Below the pieces are notes generated by a model. It saw only the letters and a program-made list of their open reading frames with translations. It ran no database searches and was not told the origin of the DNA. 64,000 bases of DNA, taken from DATBLE01 sp036555585. Its GTDB lineage: Bacteria > Actinomycetota > Thermoleophilia > Gaiellales > Gaiellaceae. The DNA is taken from positions 62,001-126,000 of the forward strand of contig DATBLE010000027.1 of assembly GCA_036555585.1 (NCBI GenBank), in the 5' to 3' direction. This document shows, piece after piece, positions 48,615 through 56,496 of the stretch. Within the stretch, counting starts at the first letter, position 1, and every line of letters begins with the position of its first letter. The position numbers and the translations under genes were made by a program.

Positions 48615-49054
48615 CGCTCCTCCTCCTGGAGCAGCCGGGCGAGCGGCTCGACCGCGTCGGCGACCGCGCGCTGCTCGGCCGGGTCGAGCCCGTCCAGCCG
48701 CTCGGCGAGCCAAGCGGTGCGGCGGCGCCGCACCGACCTGAGGACGCGGACGCCCTTGGGCGTCAGCGCGAGGCGGATGCGCCGTGCGTCCTCGGGGGAA
48801 CGCGTGCGGACGACCAGGCCCGCCTTCTCCAGCCGGTCGAGGTAGCGCGTCATCGACGGCGCCGAGATGCCTTCGCGCGCGGCCAGCTCGCGCACCCCCA
48901 GCTGCGGGTGGTTGCGGATCTGTGCGAGTAGCGCTGCCTGCCCGCCGGTGATCCCCTCGGCGTGCGCCTCGCGCCGGAGGTGGCGGTTGAGCATCAGCAG
49001 AACCGGGCGCAGTCGATTCGCAAGCTCGACGGAATCGACCACGCGTACGGACAT
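48611..49054 (-). CDS. MarR-family regulator
   Basis: 147 residues. Winged HTH at about 45-115: GVRELAAREGISAPSMTRYL then DRLEKAGLVVRTRSPEDARR, the standard MarR helix-turn-helix and DxR wing. It heads the marR-MFS pair and a perfect palindrome abuts its ATG, which predicts autorepression relieved by a small aromatic or drug ligand. Confidence 0.92.
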   Translation of the reverse strand: MSVRVVDSVELANRLRPVLLMLNRHLRREAHAEGITGGQAALLAQIRNHPQLGVRELAAREGISAPSMTRYLDRLEKAGLVVRTRSPEDARRIRLALTPKGVRVLRSVRRRRTAWLAERLDGLDPAEQRAVADAVEPLARLLQEEER

Positions 49055-49075
49055 TTCGTTACCTATGGTAACGAA
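49055..49075. promoter_or_regulatory. MarR operator
   Basis: Perfect 9-bp inverted repeat TTCGTTACC (49055-49063) and GGTAACGAA (49067-49075) with a 3-bp spacer, ending directly at the marR ATG (49054). A TACCAT element inside it could be the -10 box. Confidence 0.75.
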
Positions 49076-49145
49076 TCGCGAGCCGATCGTCAGGTCACCG
49101 TCAGCGCCACCTGGCGTCGCGAGCGCCGGGTTCCTGCGTCCCCGG

Positions 49146-49171
49146 CAGTGACAGGCTCGAGCCTGTCACTG
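49146..49171. repeat. 26-bp perfect palindrome
   Basis: Each arm is CAGTGACAGGCTC and its complement, with no spacer. It starts 3 bp after the BtpA-like stop on that gene's strand. It can serve as a transcription terminator stem, although no T tract follows. Confidence 0.8.
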
Positions 49172-49173
49172 CA

Positions 49174-49959
49174 CTACCCGCGGCAGAGGCGGACTGCCTC
49201 GGCGTAGGCGGCCTCGTCCGTCTCGCCGCCCCAGACGCCGCCGACCTTGAAGTCCGGCTCGCCGATCAGCACGCCGTCCGCGCGCTCGTAGAACTCCTTC
49301 ACGTTCGCGAGGCCGATGCCGCTGCCGATCAGGACCGGCAGCTCCACCGCCTTCTTCACGGTGTCGAGCCGCTCCCGGGTCGGCGGGATCGGGCTCCGCG
49401 GCCCCGAGACGATCACCGCGTCGACGCCGCCGCGTTCCGCCAGGTCCTGCGCCGCGTACTCGATCGGGACGTCGAACAGCGGGTGTGCGTGCTTCACGTG
49501 CACGTCGCCGAAGATCAGGACGTCCGACCCGAGCGCCCGGCGCAGACGGGCGAGCTCGGCCGCGCAGCCCTGGACGATCCCCTGGTCGGTGACGTACGCG
49601 CCGATCACGACGTTGCAGCGGATGAAGTCGGCGCCGCAGACGTGCGCGATCGACAGCGCCTCCGTGCACGCGTTGCGGAGGATGTTCACGCCGACGTGCA
49701 TCGACGTCGCCCGGCGCACCTCGGTGACGAGCACAGCCATCGCCGCCACCGTCGCCGCCGGCACGTGATCGCGGAAGAGCGGCACGTCGCCGACGTTCTC
49801 GACGATGCAGGCGTCGAGGCCGGCCGACTCGAGCTTGCGTGCCTCCGAGAGGGCGAAGGCGACGAGCTCGTCCATCGAGCGGTCGTTCTGCGGCGCCGAG
49901 GGGAGCGCCGGCATGTGGATCATCCCGAGAATCGGCTTGCGCGCGAGCAGCTCGTGCAC
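49174..49959 (-). CDS. BtpA/SgcQ-family TIM-barrel protein
   Basis: 261 residues. The family start ILGMIHMPALPSAPQ is present, followed by ENVGDVPLFRD, VGVNILRNACTEALSIA, ADFIRCNVV, FGDVHVKHAHPL and VLIGSGIGLANV, a complete (beta/alpha)8 pattern. Family members are proposed sugar-related enzymes or, in cyanobacteria, photosystem I biogenesis factors. GTG 49959 with TAGGAT 7 nt upstream. Downstream of two Gfo/Idh dehydrogenase genes on the same strand, which fits a carbohydrate role. Confidence 0.87.
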   Translation of the reverse strand: MHELLARKPILGMIHMPALPSAPQNDRSMDELVAFALSEARKLESAGLDACIVENVGDVPLFRDHVPAATVAAMAVLVTEVRRATSMHVGVNILRNACTEALSIAHVCGADFIRCNVVIGAYVTDQGIVQGCAAELARLRRALGSDVLIFGDVHVKHAHPLFDVPIEYAAQDLAERGGVDAVIVSGPRSPIPPTRERLDTVKKAVELPVLIGSGIGLANVKEFYERADGVLIGEPDFKVGGVWGGETDEAAYAEAVRLCRG

Positions 49960-49966
49960 GGCGGTG

Positions 49967-49972
49967 ATCCTA
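49967..49972 (-). promoter_or_regulatory. -10 box of the BtpA-like gene
   Basis: TAGGAT, 7 nt before GTG 49959. Confidence 0.5.
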
Positions 49973-50022
49973 CGAAAGGCCGAAGGGGCCCGTCGCGGGC
50001 GGCGCTACACCCTGTTTCCCCG

Positions 50023-51186
50023 TCAGCCGATCGGAGACAAGCTCGCGTCCGAACCCACCGGCCCGCCGACAATCCGGTCGATCAGCGTCATCGTCCGGAG
50101 CGCGTCCGGGAGCATCGATGCGGGCGAGGTCGGGCGGCGTCCTGCTCGGACTGCGTCGATGAAGTGGAGATCTTGCGACCAGAGCCCGGGCCGGTATTCG
50201 GTGTCGACCGGGTCGACCGGGATCGGGTAGCTGCCCTTGCGATCGACGAGGGTGCCGTCGAGCGGGGGTTCCCACTCGACCCAGCCCTGCTCGGCGATCA
50301 CCTTCAGCCGGAACTCGGGACCGTGGGTGTCCCAGAGGTCGAGCTGGACGGCGACGACGCCGGCGCCGTAGTCGTGGACGACCGCGAAGGACGCGGCCCG
50401 GTTTCCGCTCGCGGCGTTCTGCCAGGCGTGGCTGTGCACGGTCCGGGCATCGCCCATCACGTACCGGAGCAGGTCGACGCCGTGGATCGAGTTGCGGAGG
50501 TAATACCGGTCGTACTCCCACTCGGGGAGCCGCGCGGACAGGCGGTCCTCCGTGATCCGCCCCGGGATCTCGAGGATCGCGCCGCGGATCGGACCGAGGT
50601 CGGCGAGCGCCGCCAGCCCGTGGTCGACGATCGAGTAGAAGCGCCGGTTCATGGCGACCATGCCCCAGGTGCCGGCCTGCTCGGCCGTGCGAGCGAGCCG
50701 GGCCGTGTCCTCTGCTGCCAGCCCGGCCGGCTTCTCGAGCAGGACGGGTCTGCCGGCGGCGAGCACGCGCGCGGCGACATCGGCCATCGCGGCCATGGGC
50801 ACGACGACGACGAAGCAGTCGAGATCGTCCTGGGCGAGGAACTCGCCGGCGTCGCTGAACACGCGCTCGATCCCGTGGGCAGAGGCCGCCTCTGCCGCGC
50901 TCGGTCCGCCCGTGGTCAGCAACGCGGCGATCTCGACCTGGTCCAGGCTCGAGAGCACGCGCAGGTGCTGCCGCCCGTACTCGCCTGCGCCGACCATGCC
51001 GACCTTGACCAGACGCTTCGGGCCCGGCTGCTCCGAACGCGCCCAGCGGGGCACGCGCGCTGCCCGCCGGCTCGCTCGCGCCGCCGCCTTCTTCTCGGCC
51101 TTCGTGGGCGGCGGGGGCAGCAGCCCGAGCTTCCGCTTGAGCGCCGTCTTCGTCTTCGCGGAGAGAAAGCTCGTCGCCATGCTCAT
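50023..51186 (-). CDS. Gfo/Idh/MocA oxidoreductase with basic N-terminal extension
   Basis: 387 residues. The NAD Rossmann motif VGMVGAGEYGRQHLR starts only at about residue 62, and EKPAGL (VLLEKPAGLAAEDTA) and the substrate His in SIHGVDLLRYVMGD follow. The first 60 residues are an extra Lys/Arg/Ala/Pro-rich segment (TKAEKKAAARASRRAARV). ATG 51186 overlaps the upstream Gfo/Idh stop by ATGA. Likely a dehydrogenase of a cyclic polyol or sugar. Confidence 0.87.
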   Translation of the reverse strand: MSMATSFLSAKTKTALKRKLGLLPPPPTKAEKKAAARASRRAARVPRWARSEQPGPKRLVKVGMVGAGEYGRQHLRVLSSLDQVEIAALLTTGGPSAAEAASAHGIERVFSDAGEFLAQDDLDCFVVVVPMAAMADVAARVLAAGRPVLLEKPAGLAAEDTARLARTAEQAGTWGMVAMNRRFYSIVDHGLAALADLGPIRGAILEIPGRITEDRLSARLPEWEYDRYYLRNSIHGVDLLRYVMGDARTVHSHAWQNAASGNRAASFAVVHDYGAGVVAVQLDLWDTHGPEFRLKVIAEQGWVEWEPPLDGTLVDRKGSYPIPVDPVDTEYRPGLWSQDLHFIDAVRAGRRPTSPASMLPDALRTMTLIDRIVGGPVGSDASLSPIG

Positions 51187-52160
51187 GCGATCGGCAGCTC
51201 GAGCGCGGCGTCGTCGGGGCCGAGAGGCAGCGCAACCGGCTCGCCGCAGCGGCCGCTCGAGAGGAACGCGCCGGCGAGCACCTCCAGGCCGTCCAGTGCC
51301 TCGCCGAGCGTGCACGGGGCCGGTCCACCCCCGCCGGTCAGTGCCCGGAGGGTGGCCTCGAACCACTCGGCCGAGCCACCGTCTGCGGGGATGGTGCGCT
51401 CGCCGACGAACGCGCACGCCTCGGAGGCGGGAACCCGTACCGCACCGCGCTCGCAGACGACCTCGAGGCCGGCGCCCTCGCCGCCGCACGACCCGGACAG
51501 GTCGATCGTGGCCGAGACACCGTTCGCGTAGCCGACCTCCAGCCGGCCGGCGGGATCGGCGAACGCCGCACCGAGGCGGGTAAGGCGCGACGTGGACGCG
51601 AGCCGTGCCGAGACGCTCGCCGCCGGTGCGCCGGCGAACCAGCCGGCGAGGTCGATCCAGTGCGACCCGATCATCCCGACCGGCTCGGGCCCGGAGCTGG
51701 CGAACGCGATCGAACGGACCGGCCCGAGCGCGTATGCGACGTCCACCGCCGCTGCGTACATCGCCGAGCAACGACGCTGGAAGCAGACGCCTGCCCACAG
51801 GATCCGGTCGACGGCCTGCAACAAGCGGGCGGCCGCGACACTGGACGCGAGCGGCTTCTCGACGAGCAACGGGCCCTCGTACCCGGCCTCGATGAGCGTC
51901 ATCGCGACCGGCACATGCCCCGGCGCGGTCGTCGACACGAGCACGAGCCCGGGATCGAACAGCATCAGCTCCGCCGGATCGCGAACGAAAGGGACGCGCA
52001 GGTCGTAGTGCAGGGCCTGCAGTCGCGCGTGCGCGGCCGGGGAGCGGTCGCAGACCGCAGCGACCTCCCACTCGCCGGGCCATCTGGAAAGTACCTCGAT
52101 CTGGTCGAGCCCTCGCCGGCCCAACCCGGCGATGCAGACGCGCATCGGCGTCCCGTCCAC
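51183..52160 (-). CDS. Gfo/Idh/MocA oxidoreductase
   Basis: 325 residues. Rossmann motif VCIAGLGRRGLDQIE (about 8-22), LLVEKPLASSVAAA and IGSHWIDLAGWF, the expected EKP and substrate-binding positions. GTG 52160 has TACGAT 6 nt upstream; ATG 52145 in frame would remove 5 residues. Pairs with the next paralogue in one operon; such pairs often act in sugar oxidation-reduction cycles. Confidence 0.87.
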   Translation of the reverse strand: MDGTPMRVCIAGLGRRGLDQIEVLSRWPGEWEVAAVCDRSPAAHARLQALHYDLRVPFVRDPAELMLFDPGLVLVSTTAPGHVPVAMTLIEAGYEGPLLVEKPLASSVAAARLLQAVDRILWAGVCFQRRCSAMYAAAVDVAYALGPVRSIAFASSGPEPVGMIGSHWIDLAGWFAGAPAASVSARLASTSRLTRLGAAFADPAGRLEVGYANGVSATIDLSGSCGGEGAGLEVVCERGAVRVPASEACAFVGERTIPADGGSAEWFEATLRALTGGGGPAPCTLGEALDGLEVLAGAFLSSGRCGEPVALPLGPDDAALELPIA

Positions 52161-52166
52161 GTGCCG

Positions 52167-52172
52167 ATCGTA
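52167..52172 (-). promoter_or_regulatory. -10 box of the Gfo/Idh pair
   Basis: TACGAT, 6 nt before GTG 52160. Confidence 0.5.
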
Positions 52173-52263
52173 CGGCGTCGAGACGACGGATTCTCAGGCA
52201 CGTCTCACCTGCTCCTCTTACCGTGCCCGCCTGACGAACCGACCCGACGACGAAAGGAGAGCC

Positions 52264-52995
52264 ATGTCCAATGACCCGACGCTCTCGAGACGCGGCCTGA
52301 TCGGCGTGCTCGGAGGCGGTGTCGCCTCGGTTGCCTTCGGCGCCCGGGCGCTCGACGCCTTCGGCGCAGGCGACGCGAACGTCGCCGCCTGCGTTCTCAC
52401 GCCCGAGGTGACGGAGGGGCCGTACTGGATCGACGACACGCTGACCCGCCACGACGTCCGCGAGGGGAGGCCGGGGCTGCCGCTCGTGCTCGCGTTCACG
52501 ATCCTGAACGCGAAGACGTGCAGGCCGATCAAGGGCGCCGACGTGGAGATCTGGCACGCCGACGCCTCGGGGAACTACTCGGGCTTCGACGGCGGCTCGG
52601 CCGGCGGTCCCCCGGGAGGCGGCGGCTCGGGCCCGCAGACCAGAACGCGCTATCTCCGCGGCCACCAGCGCTCCGATGCGCTCGGCAAGGCGACCTTCCT
52701 GACCATCTTCCCCGGCTGGTACCGGGGCCGGACGCCGCACGTCCACATGAAGGTGCACGTCGGGAGCGCCGACCGGGTCGTCCACACCGGCCAGGTCTTC
52801 TTCGACGAGGCGATCCAGTCGTCCGTCTACCGGAGCGGCGCGTACGCGAGCCGGGGCCAGGCCGACACCTCGCACGCGCGGGACATGATCTACGCCCGGG
52901 CCGGCGGCTCGCGGGCGGTGGTCAAGCTCGGCCGGCGGCTGCGCGGCGCGCGCGGCTACGCCGGCAGGATCGTGATCGGGGTGGCGACCACGTAG
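52264..52995 (+). CDS. Tat-exported intradiol ring-cleavage dioxygenase-like protein
   Basis: 243 residues. A twin-arginine signal (SRRGLIGVLGGGVASV) points to Tat export. The dioxygenase core has likely iron ligands Y105 (WHADASGNYSG), Y153 and H159/H161 (PGWYRGRTPHVHMKV). A Gly-rich insertion (about 108-124) follows the first Tyr. Intradiol enzymes open catechol rings; secreted ones may act on lignin-like or phenolic compounds outside the cell. Ribosome site GAAAGGAG before ATG 52264. Confidence 0.9.
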   Translation: MSNDPTLSRRGLIGVLGGGVASVAFGARALDAFGAGDANVAACVLTPEVTEGPYWIDDTLTRHDVREGRPGLPLVLAFTILNAKTCRPIKGADVEIWHADASGNYSGFDGGSAGGPPGGGGSGPQTRTRYLRGHQRSDALGKATFLTIFPGWYRGRTPHVHMKVHVGSADRVVHTGQVFFDEAIQSSVYRSGAYASRGQADTSHARDMIYARAGGSRAVVKLGRRLRGARGYAGRIVIGVATT

Positions 52996-53005
52996 CTCCG
53001 ACCGC

Positions 53006-53011
53006 TATGGT
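53006..53011 (+). promoter_or_regulatory. -10 box of the aminotransferase gene
   Basis: TATGGT, 7 nt before ATG 53019; it overlaps an alternative in-frame ATG at 53007 and thereby argues for 53019. Confidence 0.5.
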
Positions 53012-53018
53012 CGCCCCG

Positions 53019-54212
53019 ATGGCGGTGACGCCCCAGACCGGCCGTTGGGAGGAGCTCTTCGCAGCCCGGACGCGTGGCGACGTCGGCGAGGGAATCGCGT
53101 TCGTGCTCGGCTTCCTCGGGCGTCCCGACCTGATCTCGTTCGCGGGCGGCTTCCCCGACCCAAGGACGTTCCCGCGCGAGCGTGCGTCGGCGCTGCTGGC
53201 CGAGTTCGCGGCGACGGGCGAGGCGACCGCCTTCCAGTACACGCCCACCCGCGGCCTGGCGGGCACGCTCGACGCCGTCGCCGGACGGCTCGAGGCCGTC
53301 CAGGGCCGCCGTCCCGCCGACGACGAGCTCGTGATCACGAGCGGCGGCATCGAGGGGCTCGAGCTGATCTGCAAGACGTTCCTCGACCGCGGCGACTCGG
53401 TCGTCGTCGAGGGGCCGACGTATCTGGGCGCGATCATGGCGTTCCGCGGCTTCGAGGCGGAGATCGCCACCGTGCCGATGGACGAGGACGGGCTCGAGGT
53501 GGACGAGCTCGAGCGGCTGCTCGCCGGCGGCCTGCGGCCCAAGCTGCTCTACACGATTCCCGACCACCAGAACCCGGCCGGCGTGTCGCTGGCGACCGAG
53601 CGCCGCGAGGCGCTGGTCGAGCTCGCGCGGCGGCACGGCTTCCTGATCGTCGAGGACGTCGCCTACCGCGAGCTGCACTTCGGCGAAGACGCGCTGCCGA
53701 GCCTGTGGTCGCTCGCGCCGGACACGGTCGTCCAGGCAGGTACCACCTCGAAGACCTTCCTGCCGGGCGTCCGGCTCGGCTGGGCAGCCGGGCCGGCGGA
53801 GGTCACCGCGCAGCTCGTCTCCGCCAAGCAGAACACCGACCAGTGCTCGGGCGCCCTCGGCCAGCGGATGCTGGAGGAGTACATCCGCCGCGGCTGGATC
53901 GAGGAGCAGCTCGTGGAGTCGCGTGCGCTCTACCGCGCCAAGGGCCAGCGCCTGCTGGGCGCGCTCGAGCGCTCGATGCCGGACGGCGTCACCTGGACGC
54001 GCGCGGCGGGCGGCTTCTACTCCTGGCTGACGATCCCCGGCTGCGACACCACCGAGCTGACCGCCCGCGCGGCCGAGGCCGGCGTCGGCGTCGTCCCGGG
54101 GGCGCTGTTCTACGCCGACGGCCGCGGCGGCGAGAACGTCCGCCTCTCGTTCAGCATGGTCGACGAGTCGCTGATCGACGAGGGCATCGACCGGCTCGCA
54201 GCGTTGCTCTAG
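53019..54212 (+). CDS. PLP-dependent aminotransferase, class I/II (2-aminoadipate/LysN-like)
   Basis: 397 residues. ISFAGGFPDPRTFP at the start, VITSGGIEGLELICKTF, YTIPDHQNPAGVSL and the PLP lysine region AGTTSKTFLPGVRLGW are typical of LysN/KAT-like fold-type I enzymes without the GntR HTH of MocR proteins. Substrates may be branched-chain, aromatic or aminoadipate amino acids. No operon partner on the plus strand upstream; the dioxygenase ends 23 bp before. Confidence 0.9.
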   Translation: MAVTPQTGRWEELFAARTRGDVGEGIAFVLGFLGRPDLISFAGGFPDPRTFPRERASALLAEFAATGEATAFQYTPTRGLAGTLDAVAGRLEAVQGRRPADDELVITSGGIEGLELICKTFLDRGDSVVVEGPTYLGAIMAFRGFEAEIATVPMDEDGLEVDELERLLAGGLRPKLLYTIPDHQNPAGVSLATERREALVELARRHGFLIVEDVAYRELHFGEDALPSLWSLAPDTVVQAGTTSKTFLPGVRLGWAAGPAEVTAQLVSAKQNTDQCSGALGQRMLEEYIRRGWIEEQLVESRALYRAKGQRLLGALERSMPDGVTWTRAAGGFYSWLTIPGCDTTELTARAAEAGVGVVPGALFYADGRGGENVRLSFSMVDESLIDEGIDRLAALL

Positions 54213-54273
54213 CACCGGCGCAAGCAACAATCGGCGCGACGTGAGAGGGTACGAGCCGAGAGGTCGTCAGGTT

Positions 54274-54292
54274 GCCGTGGAGGAACCACGGC
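54274..54292 (+). promoter_or_regulatory. Hairpin in the leader of the ABM-like gene
   Basis: GCCGTGG / CCACGGC with an AGGAA loop, 26 bp before ATG 54319. The loop holds an AGGA sequence. Could be a leader structure; function unknown. Confidence 0.35.
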
Positions 54293-54318
54293 TGTGCTGC
54301 GGCCGGATCGGAGGTCTC

Positions 54319-54633
54319 ATGCACGGTCGTTTCGCCAGGTACACGTACACGGGCGAGGTCGAGGAGCTCGCGCGGAAGGCGGAGGACGGACTCCTCCCGA
54401 TCTTCCAGTCGCAGGCGGGATTCAAGGCCTACTCCGTTGCAGAGTCCGACGGGGAGATCATCTCCTTCAGCGCCTGGGACTCCGCGGAGGCGGCCGAGGC
54501 GGCCAACGCCGCCGCCGCGGAATGGGTCGCGGCGAACCTGTCCGGCCAGCTCGACTTGAAGGAAGCGCGGGTGGGCGAGATCTTGTTCGCGACCGCTCTC
54601 GGTGTCAGCACCAAGGCAGGCGCGACCGCGTGA
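54319..54633 (+). CDS. Small dimeric alpha/beta-barrel (ABM-like) protein
   Basis: 104 residues. The pattern RYTYTGEVEELARKAEDGLLP then FQSQAGFKAYSVAESDGEI and FSAWDSAEAAEAANAAA resembles ferredoxin-like ABM/NIPSNAP/stress-response dimeric barrels. Function cannot be assigned. Ribosome site GGAGG before ATG 54319. Confidence 0.75.
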   Translation: MHGRFARYTYTGEVEELARKAEDGLLPIFQSQAGFKAYSVAESDGEIISFSAWDSAEAAEAANAAAAEWVAANLSGQLDLKEARVGEILFATALGVSTKAGATA

Positions 54634-54684
54634 ACCGAGCCGACCCGCGCCGGAGGGCCGCGTCGTGGCTCCTTCGGCGCGGGT

Positions 54685-55068
54685 CTAGCCTCTGAGGTAG
54701 GAGTCCGAGCCGTCGAACCAGTCGGCGCGCGGCGGCGAGAAGATGTCGACGTCGAGCGTGTCCTCGAGCGCTTCCGCCCGGTGGGGCACATGCGGTGGGA
54801 TGTGCAGCACCTCGCCGGCGTGGACGTCGAGGACCTCTGACTCGTCGTCGCCGAGCCAGAAGCGGAGTGCTCCTTCGAGGATGTAGGTGAGCTGCTCGTT
54901 CTGGTGGGAGTGCGTGGGGACGACGCAGCCTTTGTCGAGGTAGACGTGCCCGAGCGTCATCAGCTCGGCCGGGATCAGCCGCCGGTGCAGGTCCGGCTTC
55001 AGCTGCTCCTTCGGAATGTCGTCCCAGCGATAGTGGATCGCGCCCGTCCCGGATGCCTCGCTCCCCAT
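54685..55068 (-). CDS. Cupin-2 domain protein
   Basis: 127 residues, one cupin barrel. Metal motif 1 is PTHSHQNEQLTYILEG (H-x-H-x4-E type) and motif 2 PPHVPHRAEAL. The ATG at 55068 lies after GAGG; a longer in-frame upstream start would be poorly coded. Stand-alone cupins of this type are often sensors or simple dioxygenases and isomerases; no substrate is evident. Confidence 0.87.
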   Translation of the reverse strand: MGSEASGTGAIHYRWDDIPKEQLKPDLHRRLIPAELMTLGHVYLDKGCVVPTHSHQNEQLTYILEGALRFWLGDDESEVLDVHAGEVLHIPPHVPHRAEALEDTLDVDIFSPPRADWFDGSDSYLRG

Positions 55069-55207
55069 GGACGTGCATCCTCGCAGGTCTGCCGCCGGCC
55101 GGCCAAAAGGTGTGGCCAACCGAACCCGAAGACGCCTGCTGTCCTCCTTCCCGCGACATCCGGCGGATGTGATCGTGCGTAGGACAGCGAGACGGAAGGA
55201 GGCCGAC

Positions 55208-55444
55208 ATGACGGCGCAGGCATTCGACGAGCAGTGGGTGGAGCTGGCGGACCGGATGAACGACGGGCTCGACGTCCGCCTCTACTGGCACCGCGGCGAC
55301 GGCCGGGTGAAGGTCACGGTCACGCGGATGCACACGGGGCGGATCGCCGAGCTTCGCGTGGCACCCGGCGACGCGATGACGGCGTTCCACCACCCCTTCG
55401 CCTACAAGGCTCCGGCGCCGGCTCGCCAGCGGCTGCACGCCTAG
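55208..55444 (+). CDS. Small hypothetical protein, 78 residues
   Basis: ATG 55208 has a strong ribosome site AAGGAGG (55195-55201). The protein has a helical start, then beta strands (DVRLYWHRGDGRVKVTVTR), His-rich end (TAFHHPFAYKAP). No family known. Convergent with the secreted hypothetical gene, with a 4-bp gap. Confidence 0.72.
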   Translation: MTAQAFDEQWVELADRMNDGLDVRLYWHRGDGRVKVTVTRMHTGRIAELRVAPGDAMTAFHHPFAYKAPAPARQRLHA

Positions 55445-55448
55445 CCAT

Positions 55449-55982
55449 CTAGCCGCGGACCCGGCGCAGGAAGGTCTCGAGCAGGCGCTGCGCGGCCAGC
55501 AGGCCGCGCTCTCCTCCCGGCGTGCTGGTCGCGAGCACGCCGGTGTACACGCTCCGGCGGAAGTAGATCGTGCTGTAGGTCACGCCGCCCTTGGACTCCT
55601 GGTTTCCGTAGGCCTCGTCGGCGCCGGCCACCCGTGCCTTGACGTTCTTCGGGCTCGCGTGCATGTGCGCGAAGTTCTGCTTCGCGAGCGCGGCCGAGCG
55701 GGCGGGCGAGAAGTTGAGGGCCACCCCGTAGTCGAAGCCGCCCTCCGCGGTGCGCCGCCCCGCCCACTCGCAGATATATGCGTGACCGAACGTGCGGACC
55801 GCCGGTGACGTCGCCAGCGGGCCGGTCAGCACCTTCGACTTCCAGAACGGGTCGAACGAGGCCTGGAGCGCCTTGCAGGCGTTGAAGCCGCCTGCGCCGC
55901 GCGCCACGCCGGCGGAGAGCGTCGCCGCCAGCACGAGCGTTGCGGCGAGCGCGGTCGCGGCGGGTCGGGTCGTGAGACACAT
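55449..55982 (-). CDS. Secreted hypothetical protein, 177 residues
   Basis: A signal peptide (LAATLVLAATLSAGVARGA, about 11-29) is followed by a compact domain with two cysteines (FNACKALQ and AYICEWAG) likely to pair. The rest is rich in aromatic and Arg residues. ATG 55982 has the ribosome site AAGGAGGAG. It lies 4 bp after the 154-residue gene and ends an operon led by the LAL regulator. Confidence 0.75.
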   Translation of the reverse strand: MCLTTRPAATALAATLVLAATLSAGVARGAGGFNACKALQASFDPFWKSKVLTGPLATSPAVRTFGHAYICEWAGRRTAEGGFDYGVALNFSPARSAALAKQNFAHMHASPKNVKARVAGADEAYGNQESKGGVTYSTIYFRRSVYTGVLATSTPGGERGLLAAQRLLETFLRRVRG

Positions 55983-55986
55983 CGTG

Positions 55987-56451
55987 TCACTCCTCCTTCG
56001 CGGACGGCTGCTCGACGAAGAGCAGCCCGAGTTGGTGGTCGACGAGGGTGCCGTCGGCGGACAGGAGCAGCTGCGAGGCAATCGAGCCGCTCGCAGCCGC
56101 GAGCCGCCCGCGGCCGCCGGTCACGGCGCAGACGGCGGTACCGTGTCGCAGTCCCGCGGCCGGGCTCTCCGCGAGCGCTCCGCTCGCGTGGAACGTGACC
56201 GCGTCTTCCGGGGAGAAGGCGATCTCGCCCGCGCACACGAACGTCCCGTCCTCGTCGAGCCGGAGCTCGCGCCGGCAGACGGCCTCGACGCCGGCGGGCA
56301 CCGCTGGGCCGTCGGCCGACGCGTCCGCTGCGTCTCCGAGCGCGCGGACGAACGGCGATCCGGGCGCGCGCGACTCCGACCAGAGGCGGCGACCGTCGAC
56401 CGGGACCGCCTCGCCGCGGAATCGCAGTGCGTAGGCGACGGGCTCCGGCAT
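55987..56451 (-). CDS. Hypothetical beta-rich protein, 154 residues
   Basis: No family recognised. The sequence alternates short beta strands with Asp/Gly turns (ELRLDEDGTFVCAGEIAFS) and includes three cysteines (C59, C72, C107). No signal peptide. Starts 45 bp after the LAL regulator stop and ends 4 bp before the secreted protein gene. Confidence 0.7.
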   Translation of the reverse strand: MPEPVAYALRFRGEAVPVDGRRLWSESRAPGSPFVRALGDAADASADGPAVPAGVEAVCRRELRLDEDGTFVCAGEIAFSPEDAVTFHASGALAESPAAGLRHGTAVCAVTGGRGRLAAASGSIASQLLLSADGTLVDHQLGLLFVEQPSAKEE

Positions 56452-56496
56452 CGCGTCCCACGCTAGGAGGGCGGCGCGCGGAGCGCCTCCGTCGAA

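Noticed and set aside
49988..50000. GCCCG/CGGGC hairpin between the Gfo/Idh and BtpA-like genes
   Set aside because: Only 5 bp, no T tract; expected often at this GC content.
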